This document shows, piece after piece, positions 17,649 through 26,058 of a stretch of 64,000 nucleotides of DNA. Origin of the DNA: Bradyrhizobium sp. NAS80.1 (GTDB lineage: Bacteria; Pseudomonadota; Alphaproteobacteria; Rhizobiales; Xanthobacteraceae); NCBI RefSeq assembly GCF_001908205.1, contig NZ_LGHL01000128.1, positions 1-64,000 of the forward strand, in the 5' to 3' direction. The translations under genes were made by a program, and so were the position numbers. Under the pieces are notes generated by a model. The model made no database searches. It had not been told where the DNA came from and saw only the letters and a list, made by a program, of their open reading frames with translations. Every line of letters starts with the position of its first letter. Within the stretch, counting starts at the first letter, position 1.

Positions 17649-19457
17649 CTACCCCGTCGCCGCTTCCGCCATATACGCGCGCCAGCCACCGTACGCTGTA
17701 ATGTCGCGGGCAGCGCCCAACACTTCAGGCTCGACGATGAACCCCTTTACGCGGCGGCCGTCAGCAAGTCGAATCGTGCCGATCGACAACGGCGCGGGGA
17801 TCGCGTTGACGAACTTGCCAAAGGCAGCTGACGACAGCGACCATATTTCCAGCTCGATCGCAGCGCCCTTGCCGGCCTCGACCCGCAGCATGCCCGGCTT
17901 CGGTGGCGTGGTCTTGAGTGCGTAGAGCTTGTAGTCGGGCGCGGTCCTGGTCGCCTCGATGAGGTGTCCGTTCAATGCTTTCAATTCGCCGTTCAGCGCC
18001 ATGCCGGAGAGATGTGCGCCGACGACCGCGATCGGGATCTCGTCGCCTGTGCTTGCAGGCAGCGGCGCGAGCGGTGCTTGCGCCACGCCTTTCGCTCCGA
18101 CGGTCAGCTTTGTATCTGCATGGAACACGCGGCCGATGCTCGCGAGCAGCGCATCTCGTCCCGCGGGCGCGAGCAGCGTGATCCCGAACGGAATGCCGTC
18201 GGCACGCATCTCTGCCGGGACGGCGAGGCCGCAGAGGTCGAGCAGGTTGACGAAGTTTGTGTAGGTGCCGAGCCGGCTGTTGAGCTCGATCGGATTGGCC
18301 AGCACCTGCGCGGTCGTATAGGCCGTCGGCGCTGTCGGCAGCACCAGCGCGTCGATATTGGCAAAGGTGCGCTCGGCGATCTTGCGCAGGCCCTGCAGGC
18401 GGTAGAGTGCGGAGAAGGTCTCCGCCGCTGTCAGCCGCGCGCCGGCCGCGGTGATCTCGCGCGTTACGGGATGGATTGCATCTGGCGCCGAGGCGAGCAG
18501 ATTGCGGATCACGAGGTAGCGCTCGGCGACCCATGGTCCCTCGTAGAGCAGCCGCGCAGTCTCGTAGAACGGCTCGAGGTCGAACTCGACCAGATCAGCG
18601 CCAAGTGCGGTCCAGCGCTTCAGCGCATCGGCATAGGCGGCTTCCGCCTTCTTGTCGCCGAAGAAGATCAACTGCCCGTTGCGCGGCACGCCGAGGCGCA
18701 GGTTCGCGGGGAACGGCGTGATCGGCCCCAGCGGCCGGTCGCGCGAGAATGGATCGGCCCGGTCGGGGCCGGCCATCACCGACAGTGCGAGTGCGGCGTC
18801 GTCCACTGTCAGCGCGAACACCGAGATGCAGTCGAGCGTGCGGCAGGCCGGCACGAGACCGGCGGTCGAGATCATGCCGAGGCTTGGCTTCAGCCCGACG
18901 ATGTTGTTGAGCATCGCCGGCACGCGTCCGCTGCCCGCGGTATCCGTGCCCAGCGACAGCGGCACCAGCCCGGCGCCGACGGCGACCGCCGATCCCGAAC
19001 TCGAGCCTCCGGGAATGAGATCTTCGCGGATCGCGTTCCTGGGGATGCCGTAAGGCGAGCGCACGCCGACGAGGCCGGTCGCGAACTGGTCGAGATTGGT
19101 CTTGCCGATGATGATGGCGCCCGCGGCGCGCAGGCACTCCACCGCAGTCGAGTCATGTGCCGGCGTGTAGGAAAAGGCCGGGCAGGCCGCGGTGGTCGGA
19201 AATCCCAGCGCGTCGATATTGTCCTTCACCGCGACAGGCACGCCGTAGAGCGGCAGGCTCGCGGCACCCTCGCGCGTGGCAAGCTTCTCGGCCTCCGCGA
19301 TCGCGTCCTTCTCGTCGCGCAGGCTGATGAAGACGGCGGGATCTCTGTGGTCGCGGATGCGCTGATAGGTTCGCGCGATCGTCTGCGCCGGCGTCAGTGT
19401 ACCCGCGCGATGCGCGGCCACAATCGCGGCGATCGTTTCAGGCTGCTCAGCCCCCAT
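17649..19457 (-). CDS. atzF: allophanate hydrolase (AtzF type)
   Basis: A 602-residue enzyme. The amidase domain (about 1-450) has K in PVAVKDNID, cis-Ser in PGGSSSGSAVAV and nucleophile Ser in GTDTAGSGRVPA. The C-terminal domain (about 470-600, from GEIPIAVVGAHLSGM-like sequence) is the AtzF/DUR1,2 accessory domain. It hydrolyses allophanate to ammonia and carbon dioxide. Start 19457 follows GGAG by ten bases; an upstream frame to 19523 runs through the operator region. The gene faces the GntR operon and completes the carboxybiuret-type chain with AtzG/E/H. No urea carboxylase, AtzD or biuret hydrolase gene is in the window. Confidence 0.9.
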   Translation of the reverse strand: MGAEQPETIAAIVAAHRAGTLTPAQTIARTYQRIRDHRDPAVFISLRDEKDAIAEAEKLATREGAASLPLYGVPVAVKDNIDALGFPTTAACPAFSYTPAHDSTAVECLRAAGAIIIGKTNLDQFATGLVGVRSPYGIPRNAIREDLIPGGSSSGSAVAVGAGLVPLSLGTDTAGSGRVPAMLNNIVGLKPSLGMISTAGLVPACRTLDCISVFALTVDDAALALSVMAGPDRADPFSRDRPLGPITPFPANLRLGVPRNGQLIFFGDKKAEAAYADALKRWTALGADLVEFDLEPFYETARLLYEGPWVAERYLVIRNLLASAPDAIHPVTREITAAGARLTAAETFSALYRLQGLRKIAERTFANIDALVLPTAPTAYTTAQVLANPIELNSRLGTYTNFVNLLDLCGLAVPAEMRADGIPFGITLLAPAGRDALLASIGRVFHADTKLTVGAKGVAQAPLAPLPASTGDEIPIAVVGAHLSGMALNGELKALNGHLIEATRTAPDYKLYALKTTPPKPGMLRVEAGKGAAIELEIWSLSSAAFGKFVNAIPAPLSIGTIRLADGRRVKGFIVEPEVLGAARDITAYGGWRAYMAEAATG

Positions 19458-19512
19458 GTCGACAAAACTCCGGCAACTTGTGTTCACCCGGACTTGAAGC
19501 AAGCGGTGTGCC

Positions 19513-19524
19513 ATTGTGTACAAT
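19513..19524. promoter_or_regulatory. candidate GntR operator before the allophanate hydrolase gene
   Basis: ATTGT and ACAAT form perfect five-base arms around GT. The ten-base core TTGTGTACAA resembles operators of FCD-type GntR regulators and the site at 8573-8582. It lies 56 bases before the chosen start codon on the minus strand. Confidence 0.5.
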
Positions 19525-19596
19525 ATCCGGGCACAGCGGTTGGCTTCAGATATTATCGAGGCATCAGTGGCTTGTGTAAAATTCGATAATTGAACG

Positions 19597-19648
19597 GGCC
19601 GCCATGCCCACGCCCTGTTGCGGGCATTTGCGCAAATATTGGGCGGCC
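19597..19648 (-). terminator. nested hairpin after the MarR gene
   Basis: The outer arms GGCCGCC (19597-19603) and GGCGGCC (19642-19648) enclose the inner arms ATGCCC (19604-19609) and GGGCAT (19622-19627). It begins five bases after the marR stop on the minus strand and is followed by an A/T-rich stretch with TTTT, so it could end that transcript. Confidence 0.5.
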
Positions 19649-19652
19649 TGGA

Positions 19653-20159
19653 TCAGGTGAAGCCGGCGAGGATCTGGAGCAGCCGCTCCCGGTTCTCCTT
19701 GCCGATCTTCGCCTCGACATGGCGCTCGTGCTCGGCGGCGAGGCGCTTGAATTTCGCTAGCGCCGTCTCGCCCTGCGTCGTGAGATGCAGCGCGTGGGAG
19801 CGTCGGTCCGCCTTCGACTTGACCCGCTTCACGAGTTTGCGCTGTTCGAGGCTGTCGAGCAGATGCACCAGCCGGGCACGCTCGATGCCGAGGCGTTTTG
19901 CCACCGCCATCTGCGACAGGCCCGGATTGGCGCCGATCACCGTCAGCACCGAATATTGCGTCGGCCGGATGTCGACATCGCCGAGCGTCTTGACGAAGTC
20001 CTGGAAGATCCAGATCTGAAAGCGCCGCACCGCATAGCCGGCGTGGCCAACCAGTGCGTCGAGGCCGATCTCGTCCGCGTCGATCCGCCGCGCCGCGCCG
20101 TTGCCGGCGCGTTTGCGCGGGGAGATGCGGGTGTCGGCTCGGGCTGCGCTGGCTGTCAC
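19653..20159 (-). CDS. MarR-family regulator (CouR/FerR-like)
   Basis: A 168-residue MarR regulator. The winged helix includes LSQMAVAKRLGIERARLVHLL and the wing KSKADRRSHALHLT. The start is taken as GTG at 20159 because AGGAG lies seven bases upstream; the long open frame to 20528 overlaps the divergent gene. It is transcribed away from a feruloyl-CoA-synthase-like gene, and a perfect dyad lies between them. The arrangement matches CouR of Rhodopseudomonas palustris, which represses p-coumarate genes and is released by p-coumaroyl-CoA. The ligand here is likely the CoA ester made by the neighbour. Confidence 0.88.
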   Translation of the reverse strand: MTASAARADTRISPRKRAGNGAARRIDADEIGLDALVGHAGYAVRRFQIWIFQDFVKTLGDVDIRPTQYSVLTVIGANPGLSQMAVAKRLGIERARLVHLLDSLEQRKLVKRVKSKADRRSHALHLTTQGETALAKFKRLAAEHERHVEAKIGKENRERLLQILAGFT

Positions 20160-20209
20160 ATCGTGTCTCCTGCCATGCAACCTTAGCGCCTCAGCCGCCG
20201 AAGCGGAAG

Positions 20210-20230
20210 ATTGTTGTTGACGACAACAAT
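20210..20230. promoter_or_regulatory. candidate MarR operator
   Basis: ATTGTTGT (20210-20217) and ACAACAAT (20223-20230) are perfect inverted arms around TGACG. The site is 51 bases before the marR start and 78 bases before the ligase start, so one dimer could repress both. Confidence 0.7.
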
Positions 20231-20307
20231 TGTCATGCCCACCATTATGGCCAACGCAGCCCGGAACGAGGCTGCGATCGATCCCCGGTTCGGGCGAGGA
20301 GGAAACC

Positions 20308-22155
20308 ATGACAACCGCCCCACGCGGTGACGCCGCAAGCCTGTTCGCAACGCCGAAGACCGTCGCCGAACATCGGGCGGACGGCAGCATCGTGCTGCGC
20401 TCGCCCGAGCCGTTGCGCGATAGCGGACGCTGCGTCGGCGACTGGCTGGAGCAGTGGGCGCAGCAAACGCCTGATACGATCTTCCTCGCCGAGCGTGGTA
20501 ATACCGAAGCGCCATGGACCACCGTCACCTATGCGCAGGCGCTGCGCCAGGTTCGGGCGGCGGCGTCGTGGATTCTGGCACAGGGTCTCAGTGCCGAACG
20601 CCCGCTCGTGATCCTCTCCGACAACAGCATCGACCATGCGCTGCTCGCACTTGCGGCCCAGCATGTCGGCGTGCCCTCGGCCGCGATCTCGCCGGCCTAT
20701 TCGCTGATGTCGAGGGATTTCGACAAGCTCAAGAGCATGATCGCGTTGCTTGATCCGGGGGCGATCTATGTCTCCGCGACCAAACCATTTGCGACGGCGC
20801 TGGCCGCGATCAAGCCGCTGCACAAGGCGCAGATCATCAGCGGCAATGACGACGCCGACGCGCTTTCCTTTCGCGCCATTGCGGCAACGCCCGAAACGCT
20901 AGACGTCGCAAAGGCCTTCGCCGCGGTGACGCCGGACACGATCGCAAAATTCCTGTTCACGTCAGGCTCGACGGGCACGCCCAAGGCGGTCATCAACACC
21001 CAGCGAATGTTGACCTCGAGCCAGCAGGCCAAGGCGCAGACCTGGACCTTCCTCGAGCAAGCTAGCTGCGATCTCGTCATTCTGGACTGGCTGCCCTGGA
21101 GCCACACCTTCGGCGCCAACCACAATTTCAATCTCGTGCTCCGCAACGGCGGCTCGCTCTATATCGACGGCGGCAAGCCTGCACCCGGCCTGTTCCCGAC
21201 GTCGCTAGCCAATCTGAAAAGCGTGATGCCGACGGTCTATTTCAACGTGCCGCGCGGCTTCGACATGTTGATCGCGGCGCTGCGCGGGGACGAGGAGCTG
21301 CGCCGTCGCTTCTTTGGCGAAGTGAGATTCGCCTTCTATGCCGGCGCCGCGCTGCCGCAGAATCTCTGGGACGCGCTTGAGCAGCTTTCCATCGAGACCG
21401 TCGGCCGCGCGCTGCCGATGGTCTCGGCCTGGGGGTCGACCGAAACTTCACCCCTGGCGACCGACTGTCATTTCCTCGCCGAACGCTCCGGCAATATCGG
21501 CGTGCCGATTCCCGGCACCGAATTGAAACTCGTCACCTCCGGCGACAAGCTGGAGGTACGCGTGCGCGGTCCGAACGTCACGCCGGGCTATTGGAAGGCG
21601 CCGGAGCTGACGAAGCAGGCCTTCGACGAAGAGGGTTTCTATCTCATTGGTGACGCCGTGAAGCTCGCGGACGCCGAGCGGCCGGAGCGCGGTCTGTTCT
21701 TCGACGGCCGTGTCGCGGAAGACTTCAAGCTCAATTCCGGTACCTGGGTCAGCGTCGGCACGCTGCGTGTCGCCGGCATCGCGGCACTGGCGCCGCTTGC
21801 GCAGGACATCGTCGTCACCGGTCATGGCGGCGACGAGGTGCGCTTCCTGGTGTTTCCGAATCTTGCTGCCTGCCGCGCGCATGCCGGCATAGGTGAGGCG
21901 GCGGGCGTGAATGACGTGCTGGTGCATGACAGGGTGAGGTCGGCAATCGCGGAGGGCCTGGTGAAGCTGAAGCAGCACGGCGCCAACTCCTCCGGCCACG
22001 CCACGCGCGCGCTGTTGCTCACTGAGCCACCGTCAGTCGATGGGGGCGAGATTACCGACAAGGGCTACATCAACCAGCGTGCCGTGCTGACCCGGCGTGC
22101 CGATGCCGTGGCGCGGTTGAATGACGATGCGTCGACCGAGTGGGTGGGCCTTTAA
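20308..22155 (+). CDS. feruloyl-CoA synthase-like acyl-CoA ligase
   Basis: A 615-residue adenylate-forming enzyme. The AMP-binding P-loop reads LFTSGSTGTPKAVINT, the A5 block WGSTETSPLAT, and the A7-A8 region GDAVKLAD... and FDGRVAEDFKL. The N terminus (SPEPLRDSGRCVGDWLEQWA) is like feruloyl-CoA synthases that activate hydroxycinnamates. The start at 20308 follows GAGGAGG. No enoyl-CoA hydratase/aldolase or vanillin dehydrogenase lies beside it, though a VanA-like oxygenase is encoded at 51196-52260. The divergent MarR gene supports regulation by an aromatic acyl-CoA. Ferulate, p-coumarate or a related acid are possible substrates; the exact one cannot be told. Confidence 0.85.
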   Translation: MTTAPRGDAASLFATPKTVAEHRADGSIVLRSPEPLRDSGRCVGDWLEQWAQQTPDTIFLAERGNTEAPWTTVTYAQALRQVRAAASWILAQGLSAERPLVILSDNSIDHALLALAAQHVGVPSAAISPAYSLMSRDFDKLKSMIALLDPGAIYVSATKPFATALAAIKPLHKAQIISGNDDADALSFRAIAATPETLDVAKAFAAVTPDTIAKFLFTSGSTGTPKAVINTQRMLTSSQQAKAQTWTFLEQASCDLVILDWLPWSHTFGANHNFNLVLRNGGSLYIDGGKPAPGLFPTSLANLKSVMPTVYFNVPRGFDMLIAALRGDEELRRRFFGEVRFAFYAGAALPQNLWDALEQLSIETVGRALPMVSAWGSTETSPLATDCHFLAERSGNIGVPIPGTELKLVTSGDKLEVRVRGPNVTPGYWKAPELTKQAFDEEGFYLIGDAVKLADAERPERGLFFDGRVAEDFKLNSGTWVSVGTLRVAGIAALAPLAQDIVVTGHGGDEVRFLVFPNLAACRAHAGIGEAAGVNDVLVHDRVRSAIAEGLVKLKQHGANSSGHATRALLLTEPPSVDGGEITDKGYINQRAVLTRRADAVARLNDDASTEWVGL

Positions 22156-22180
22156 CGGCTGAATGGTGGCGCTAGCTGCT

Positions 22181-22347
22181 CCCGTGCCCCGGACGCAGCG
22201 CAGCACCGTAAGCGCGTTCACGCGCGTCTTCAACGCGCTATGGTGATGCGCTGCAGAGCCGGGGCCCATTTATCCTAGTGCGCGCGGTCGCATGGATCCC
22301 GGCTCTGCGCAGCAGCGTTTCACGCTGCAGCGCGTCCGGGACACGAG
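22181..22347. repeat. dispersed repeat, family D
   Basis: GTGCCCCGGACGCAGCGCAG on the left and GCAGCGCGTCCGGGACACGAG on the right are inverted ends, with GAGCCGGGGCCCAT and ATGGATCCCGGCTC inside. The right end runs directly into the binding-protein remnant that follows. Confidence 0.8.
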
Positions 22348-22369
22348 CTGTAGGCGCACCTGTTTCCAC

Positions 22370-22855
22370 ATCGTCACAGCTGTGCAGGGCGGGCAGAAGC
22401 TCGTGGCCTTCCTGCTCTTCATCAACGACATCCACGGCATGGGCATCAAGGTGGCCCAGGGACTCCAACTCATGGAAGCCTTTTACTGGGACATGAACGA
22501 CGACACCCGCGCCTTCGCAAAGCGGCGACCCGGCATGAACGGCAAGATGCCGAGCGGTAACCAGGCCGGCGTCTATGCCTCCACGCTCGCTTACCTCAAC
22601 GCCGTCGCGGCGGCCGGCAGCGACAACGCCAAGGACGCCGTGCCGGAGATGAAGAAGTTCAAAGGCAAGGACAAGCTGTTCGGCGACACCACGATCCGTC
22701 AGGACGGCCGCGTCGTGCACCCGATGTATCTGTTCGAGGTGAAGAAGCTGGAGGAGTCGAAATACCCGTACGACTATTACAAGCTGGTTTCGGCGATCCC
22801 GGCGGACCAGGCGTTCCGGCCGCTCACGGAGGGTGGGTGTGAGCTGGTGAAGTAG
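22370..22855 (+). pseudogene. 3' remnant of a branched-chain-type ABC binding protein
   Basis: About 160 residues correspond to the C-terminal part of a periplasmic LIV/urea-type binding protein: VAFLLFINDIHGMGIKV, MPSGNQAGVYASTLAYLNAV, and the ending KLVSAIPADQAFRPL. A full protein would have around 400 residues and a signal peptide; both the leader and the N-terminal lobe are missing. The frame is open upstream to 22292 only because it runs through a family D repeat. The likely history is loss of the 5' part, with the repeat at the break point. It is unlikely to make a working binding protein. Confidence 0.75.
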
Positions 22856-22864
22856 GTGGTCTTC

Positions 22865-23003
22865 ACCTCTCCCCGCTTGCGGGGAGAGGTCGGATCGCTC
22901 TTGCGATCCGGGTGAGGGGGTACAGGTCTCGCGGCCATCTCATTCGCGGAGAGAGGCCCCTCACCCCAACCCTCTTCCCGTAAGAACGGGGGAGAGGGAG
23001 AAG
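22865..23003. repeat. palindromic repeat, family A
   Basis: CCTCTCCCCGCTTGCGGGG begins the element, with GGTGAGGGGG and CCCCTCACCCC as the central inverted pair and a CCCGTAAGAACGGGGGAGAGGG end. It separates the convergent binding-protein remnant and the NADH dehydrogenase gene. Confidence 0.85.
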
Positions 23004-23008
23004 TGCCC

Positions 23009-24274
23009 TCACCCCACCACCTTGCTGCTTCCCTGCGTGATCAGCCGCGCGGCGCGCTGGTCGCGGGCGTAGATCCAAAGCCAGCTCAGGGCGACGCTGA
23101 GGCGGTGGCGCAGGCCGATCAGGAAGTAGATGTGGGCAATGCCCCAGATCCACCACGCGATCGCGCCGCGCAGCTTGATGCGGCCGAAATCGATCACGGC
23201 GAGCCGCTTGCCGATCTGCGCGAGGCTGCCGGCATGCTTGTAGCGGAACGGGCCCGTTGGCGCGCCGCGCAGCCGCGCCTTGATGGTATCGGAGACATGG
23301 CGTCCCTGCTGCTTGGCGGCGGGCGCGATGCCGGGCACCGGCTTGCCGTCCCAGGCGTTGATGCTCACGGTGTCGCCAATCGCGAAGATCTCGGGATGGC
23401 CGGGAATCGTGAGGTCGTCTTCGACCTGCACACGTCCGGCGCGATCGGCGGGTGCCCCCAGCCACTCCGCGGCGGGCGAGGCGCGCACGCCGGCGGCCCA
23501 GATCCGGGTTTTTGCGTCGAGCCGCGTGCTGCCGAAGACAACGCCGTCTCGGTCGATCTCGGTCACGGCTTGCCCGAGCACGACCTCGACGCCGATCTTC
23601 TCCAGCGAGGCCTGCGCATAGGCCGAGAGATCGTCGGGAAAGCCCGCGAGCACGCGCGGGCCGGCCTCGATCAGCACGACGCGCGCCTTGGTCGTATCGA
23701 TGTTGCGGAAATCGCCGGGCAAGGTGTGGTGCGCCATCTCGGCGATGGTGCCGGCGAGCTCGACGCCGGTTGGACCGGCACCGACGATGACGAAGGTCAG
23801 CCGCGCCGCGCGCTTTGCCGGATCTGTCTCGCGCTCGGCACGCTCGAACGCCACCAGGATGTGCCGGCGCAGCGTGGTCGCGTCCTCCAGCGTCTTCAGA
23901 CCCGGCGCGAACTGCTCCCATTCGTCGTGGCCGAAATAGGCATGGCGCGCGCCGGTCGCAAGCACGAGCGTGTCGTATGGCACCTCGCTGCCGTCATCGA
24001 TCAGCACGCAGCGCCTGCTGGCATCGACGCCGCTGACCGTCGCAAACAGCGTCGTGACTTCGCGCCGGTCGCGCATGAGGTGGCGGACCGGCCAGGCGAT
24101 CTCGCTGGTCGCCAGCGAAGCGGTCGCGACCTGGTAGAGCAGGGGCTGAAACAGATGATGGTTGCGGCGGTCGATCAGCGTGATCTCGACCGGTGCGCCC
24201 GCGAGGCGGTAGGTCGTCTCCAGCCCGCCGAAGCCGGCTCCGACGATGACGACGTGATGCGGTGTCGTGGTCAT
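23009..24274 (-). CDS. ndh: type II NADH dehydrogenase (NDH-2)
   Basis: A 421-residue FAD-dependent NADH:quinone oxidoreductase. The FAD-binding motif VVIVGAGFGGLE is at the N terminus, the NADH-binding motif FVIVGAGPTGVELAG in the middle, and the second FAD block EIFAIGDTVSIN towards the end. A C-terminal hydrophobic/amphipathic stretch (IAWWIWGIAHIYFLIGL) is typical for membrane attachment of NDH-2. It oxidises NADH without pumping protons. The start at 24274 was preferred over 24310 because GAGG precedes it. It looks monocistronic. Confidence 0.92.
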   Translation of the reverse strand: MTTTPHHVVIVGAGFGGLETTYRLAGAPVEITLIDRRNHHLFQPLLYQVATASLATSEIAWPVRHLMRDRREVTTLFATVSGVDASRRCVLIDDGSEVPYDTLVLATGARHAYFGHDEWEQFAPGLKTLEDATTLRRHILVAFERAERETDPAKRAARLTFVIVGAGPTGVELAGTIAEMAHHTLPGDFRNIDTTKARVVLIEAGPRVLAGFPDDLSAYAQASLEKIGVEVVLGQAVTEIDRDGVVFGSTRLDAKTRIWAAGVRASPAAEWLGAPADRAGRVQVEDDLTIPGHPEIFAIGDTVSINAWDGKPVPGIAPAAKQQGRHVSDTIKARLRGAPTGPFRYKHAGSLAQIGKRLAVIDFGRIKLRGAIAWWIWGIAHIYFLIGLRHRLSVALSWLWIYARDQRAARLITQGSSKVVG

Positions 24275-24574
24275 GATGCGCCCTCGAATCTCGCTGCTGT
24301 ACTCCTTCATTTAAGTGCGGATCGGGTGCCGCGGTCCAATAACCGTCATCAATCGGGGAATAGGCCGGATGTATCGATCGCCCGCGAAAAAGCGCCGCAG
24401 CCTTCGTCGAAATGAGTAGAATTATATTTCTTGCCATCCCCGATCGGCGCGAAATATGGTGCAGGAGCAGGCGCTGAGCCATTGGCGGCTCGACAGATTT
24501 TGCGTTCAATAGAGACAGGCCCCGGGGCGGCGATCACCCCGTTTCCGGGAGCAATACTTAGGAGGGGAGTGGTT

Positions 24575-25747
24575 ATGAGGACGGCATTCTGGCTGGCGGG
24601 CGCGGCTGCGCTCGCGCTGGCGAGCCCGGCATTCGCCGGCGACACCATCAAGATCGGTTTCGTTTCGACCTTCAGCGGCCCGACCGCCGTGATCGGCAAC
24701 GACATGCGTAACTCCTTCGAGCTCGCGCTCGACCATATGGGGCGCAAGATGGATGGCAAGCCGGTCGAGGTGATCTACGAGGACGATGGCCAGAAGCCCG
24801 ACGTCGGCAAGCAGAAGACCGAGAAGCTCGTGCAATCCGACAAGGTCGACTTCATCGTCGGCTACATCTGGTCGAACGTGTTCCTGGCCTCACTCAAGAC
24901 CGCGGTCGACTCGAAGACTTTCATGATCTCGGCCAATGCCGGCCCGTCGCAGGTCGCTGGCGAGCTGTGTTCGCCCTACGTGTTCTCGACCTCCTGGCAG
25001 AACGACCAGACGCCGGCCGCCATGGGCCTCTACATGAACCAGAAGGGCGTCAAGAGCGTCTTCCTGATCGGGCCGAACTACGCCGCCGGCAAGGACATGC
25101 TCGCGGGCGTGAAGAGCACCTTCAAGGGCGAGATCAAGGGCGAGGAATACACGGTGTGGCCGAGCCAGCTCGACTTCTCCGCCGAGCTCTCCAAGGCGCG
25201 CGCCTCCGGCGCGGAGTCGATCTTCGTGTTCTATCCCGGTGCGGCCGGCGTGCAGTTCCTCAATCAATATGCACAGGCCGGCCTGAAGAGCACGATGCCG
25301 CTCTACACCGCCTTCACTGTCGACGAGCTCTCGCTGCCGCTGCAGAAGGAGAATGCGCTTGGCGTTCCCGGCGCGCAGGAATGGGTGCACGACCTGCCCA
25401 ACGAGCAAAACAAGCGCTTCGTCGCCGACTACCGCAAGAAGTACACGGGCCTGCGTCCGACCTATTACGGCGCGCAAGCCTATGACGCGGCGCAGCTCAT
25501 CAACAGTGCTGTGGTCGCGGTGAAAGGCGACACCAGCAAGAAGGACGCGATGAAGGCCGAGATGGAGAAGGCCAACATCAAATCGCTGCGCGGCGCCTTC
25601 AAGTTCGGCAACAACCACATCCCGGTGCAGAGCTTCTATCTGCAGGACGTGGTGAAAGACGCCGAAGGCCAGCTCGCGCTGAAGACGGTCGCCACCATCG
25701 TCGAGAACGACCAGGATCGTTTCCACGACAAGTGCCCGATGAAGTGA
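24575..25747 (+). CDS. LIV-type ABC substrate-binding protein (lone)
   Basis: A 390-residue periplasmic binding protein of the Peripla_BP_6/LivK class. The signal peptide ends at SPAFA, followed by GDTIKIGFVSTFSGPTAVIG. The start at 24575 follows AGGAGGGG. No permease or ATPase gene is attached; the two livHMGF sets in this window lie 2-6 kb and 11.4-14.8 kb to the right. Related proteins in Rhodopseudomonas and Bradyrhizobium often bind aromatic acids, and the nearby ligase and shikimate genes fit that idea, but the ligand is not proven. It could supply the second livHMGF set, which has no binding protein of its own. Confidence 0.88.
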   Translation: MRTAFWLAGAAALALASPAFAGDTIKIGFVSTFSGPTAVIGNDMRNSFELALDHMGRKMDGKPVEVIYEDDGQKPDVGKQKTEKLVQSDKVDFIVGYIWSNVFLASLKTAVDSKTFMISANAGPSQVAGELCSPYVFSTSWQNDQTPAAMGLYMNQKGVKSVFLIGPNYAAGKDMLAGVKSTFKGEIKGEEYTVWPSQLDFSAELSKARASGAESIFVFYPGAAGVQFLNQYAQAGLKSTMPLYTAFTVDELSLPLQKENALGVPGAQEWVHDLPNEQNKRFVADYRKKYTGLRPTYYGAQAYDAAQLINSAVVAVKGDTSKKDAMKAEMEKANIKSLRGAFKFGNNHIPVQSFYLQDVVKDAEGQLALKTVATIVENDQDRFHDKCPMK

Positions 25748-25755
25748 GGCTTTGC

Positions 25756-26033
25756 CTCTCCCTCTCCCCGCTTGCGGGGAGAGGGTCGGGGTGAGGGGGA
25801 GTCTCCGCAGAGACGGAGAGAGTTGAATTCCTCGATGCTTCCGACACAGTCATTGCGAGCGCAGCGAAGCAATCCAGAGTTTTTCCACGGAGGGATTCTG
25901 GATTGCTTCGCTGCGCTCGCAATGACGTGTTGAGAGAGCGCTGTCCGAGCGGTCACTTGACTCGCGGAGACTCCCCCTCACCCGCCGCGCTACGCGCGTC
26001 GGCCTCTCCCCGCAAGCGGGGAGAGGCGAAGAG
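25756..26033. repeat. family A repeat split by a family C repeat
   Basis: The left half (25759-25822, CTCTCCCCGCTTGCGGGG to GACGGAGAG) and the right half (25965-26033, GGAGACTCCCCCTCACC to CCGCAAGCGGGGAGAGG) are the two arms of one family A element. The centre holds a complete family C element (25851-25924). This fills the gap 25748-26058, which holds no gene. Confidence 0.8.
25851..25924. repeat. palindromic repeat, family C
   Basis: CATTGCGAGCGCAGCGAAGC and GCTTCGCTGCGCTCGCAATG are perfect inverted arms with a short AT-richer centre. A second copy is at 40553-40628. This copy sits in the middle of a family A element. Confidence 0.85.
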
Positions 26034-26058
26034 CTCGCAAGGGGAGAGGGTAAGAGAC

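Noticed and set aside
22292-22855. Complete 187-residue protein
   Set aside because: The first 26 or so residues come from a dispersed repeat and the rest is only the C-terminal part of a binding protein without leader.
25756-26033. CRISPR-like array of repeats
   Set aside because: The repeats are palindromic intergenic elements of different families, not equally spaced identical repeats with unique spacers, and no cas gene is present.
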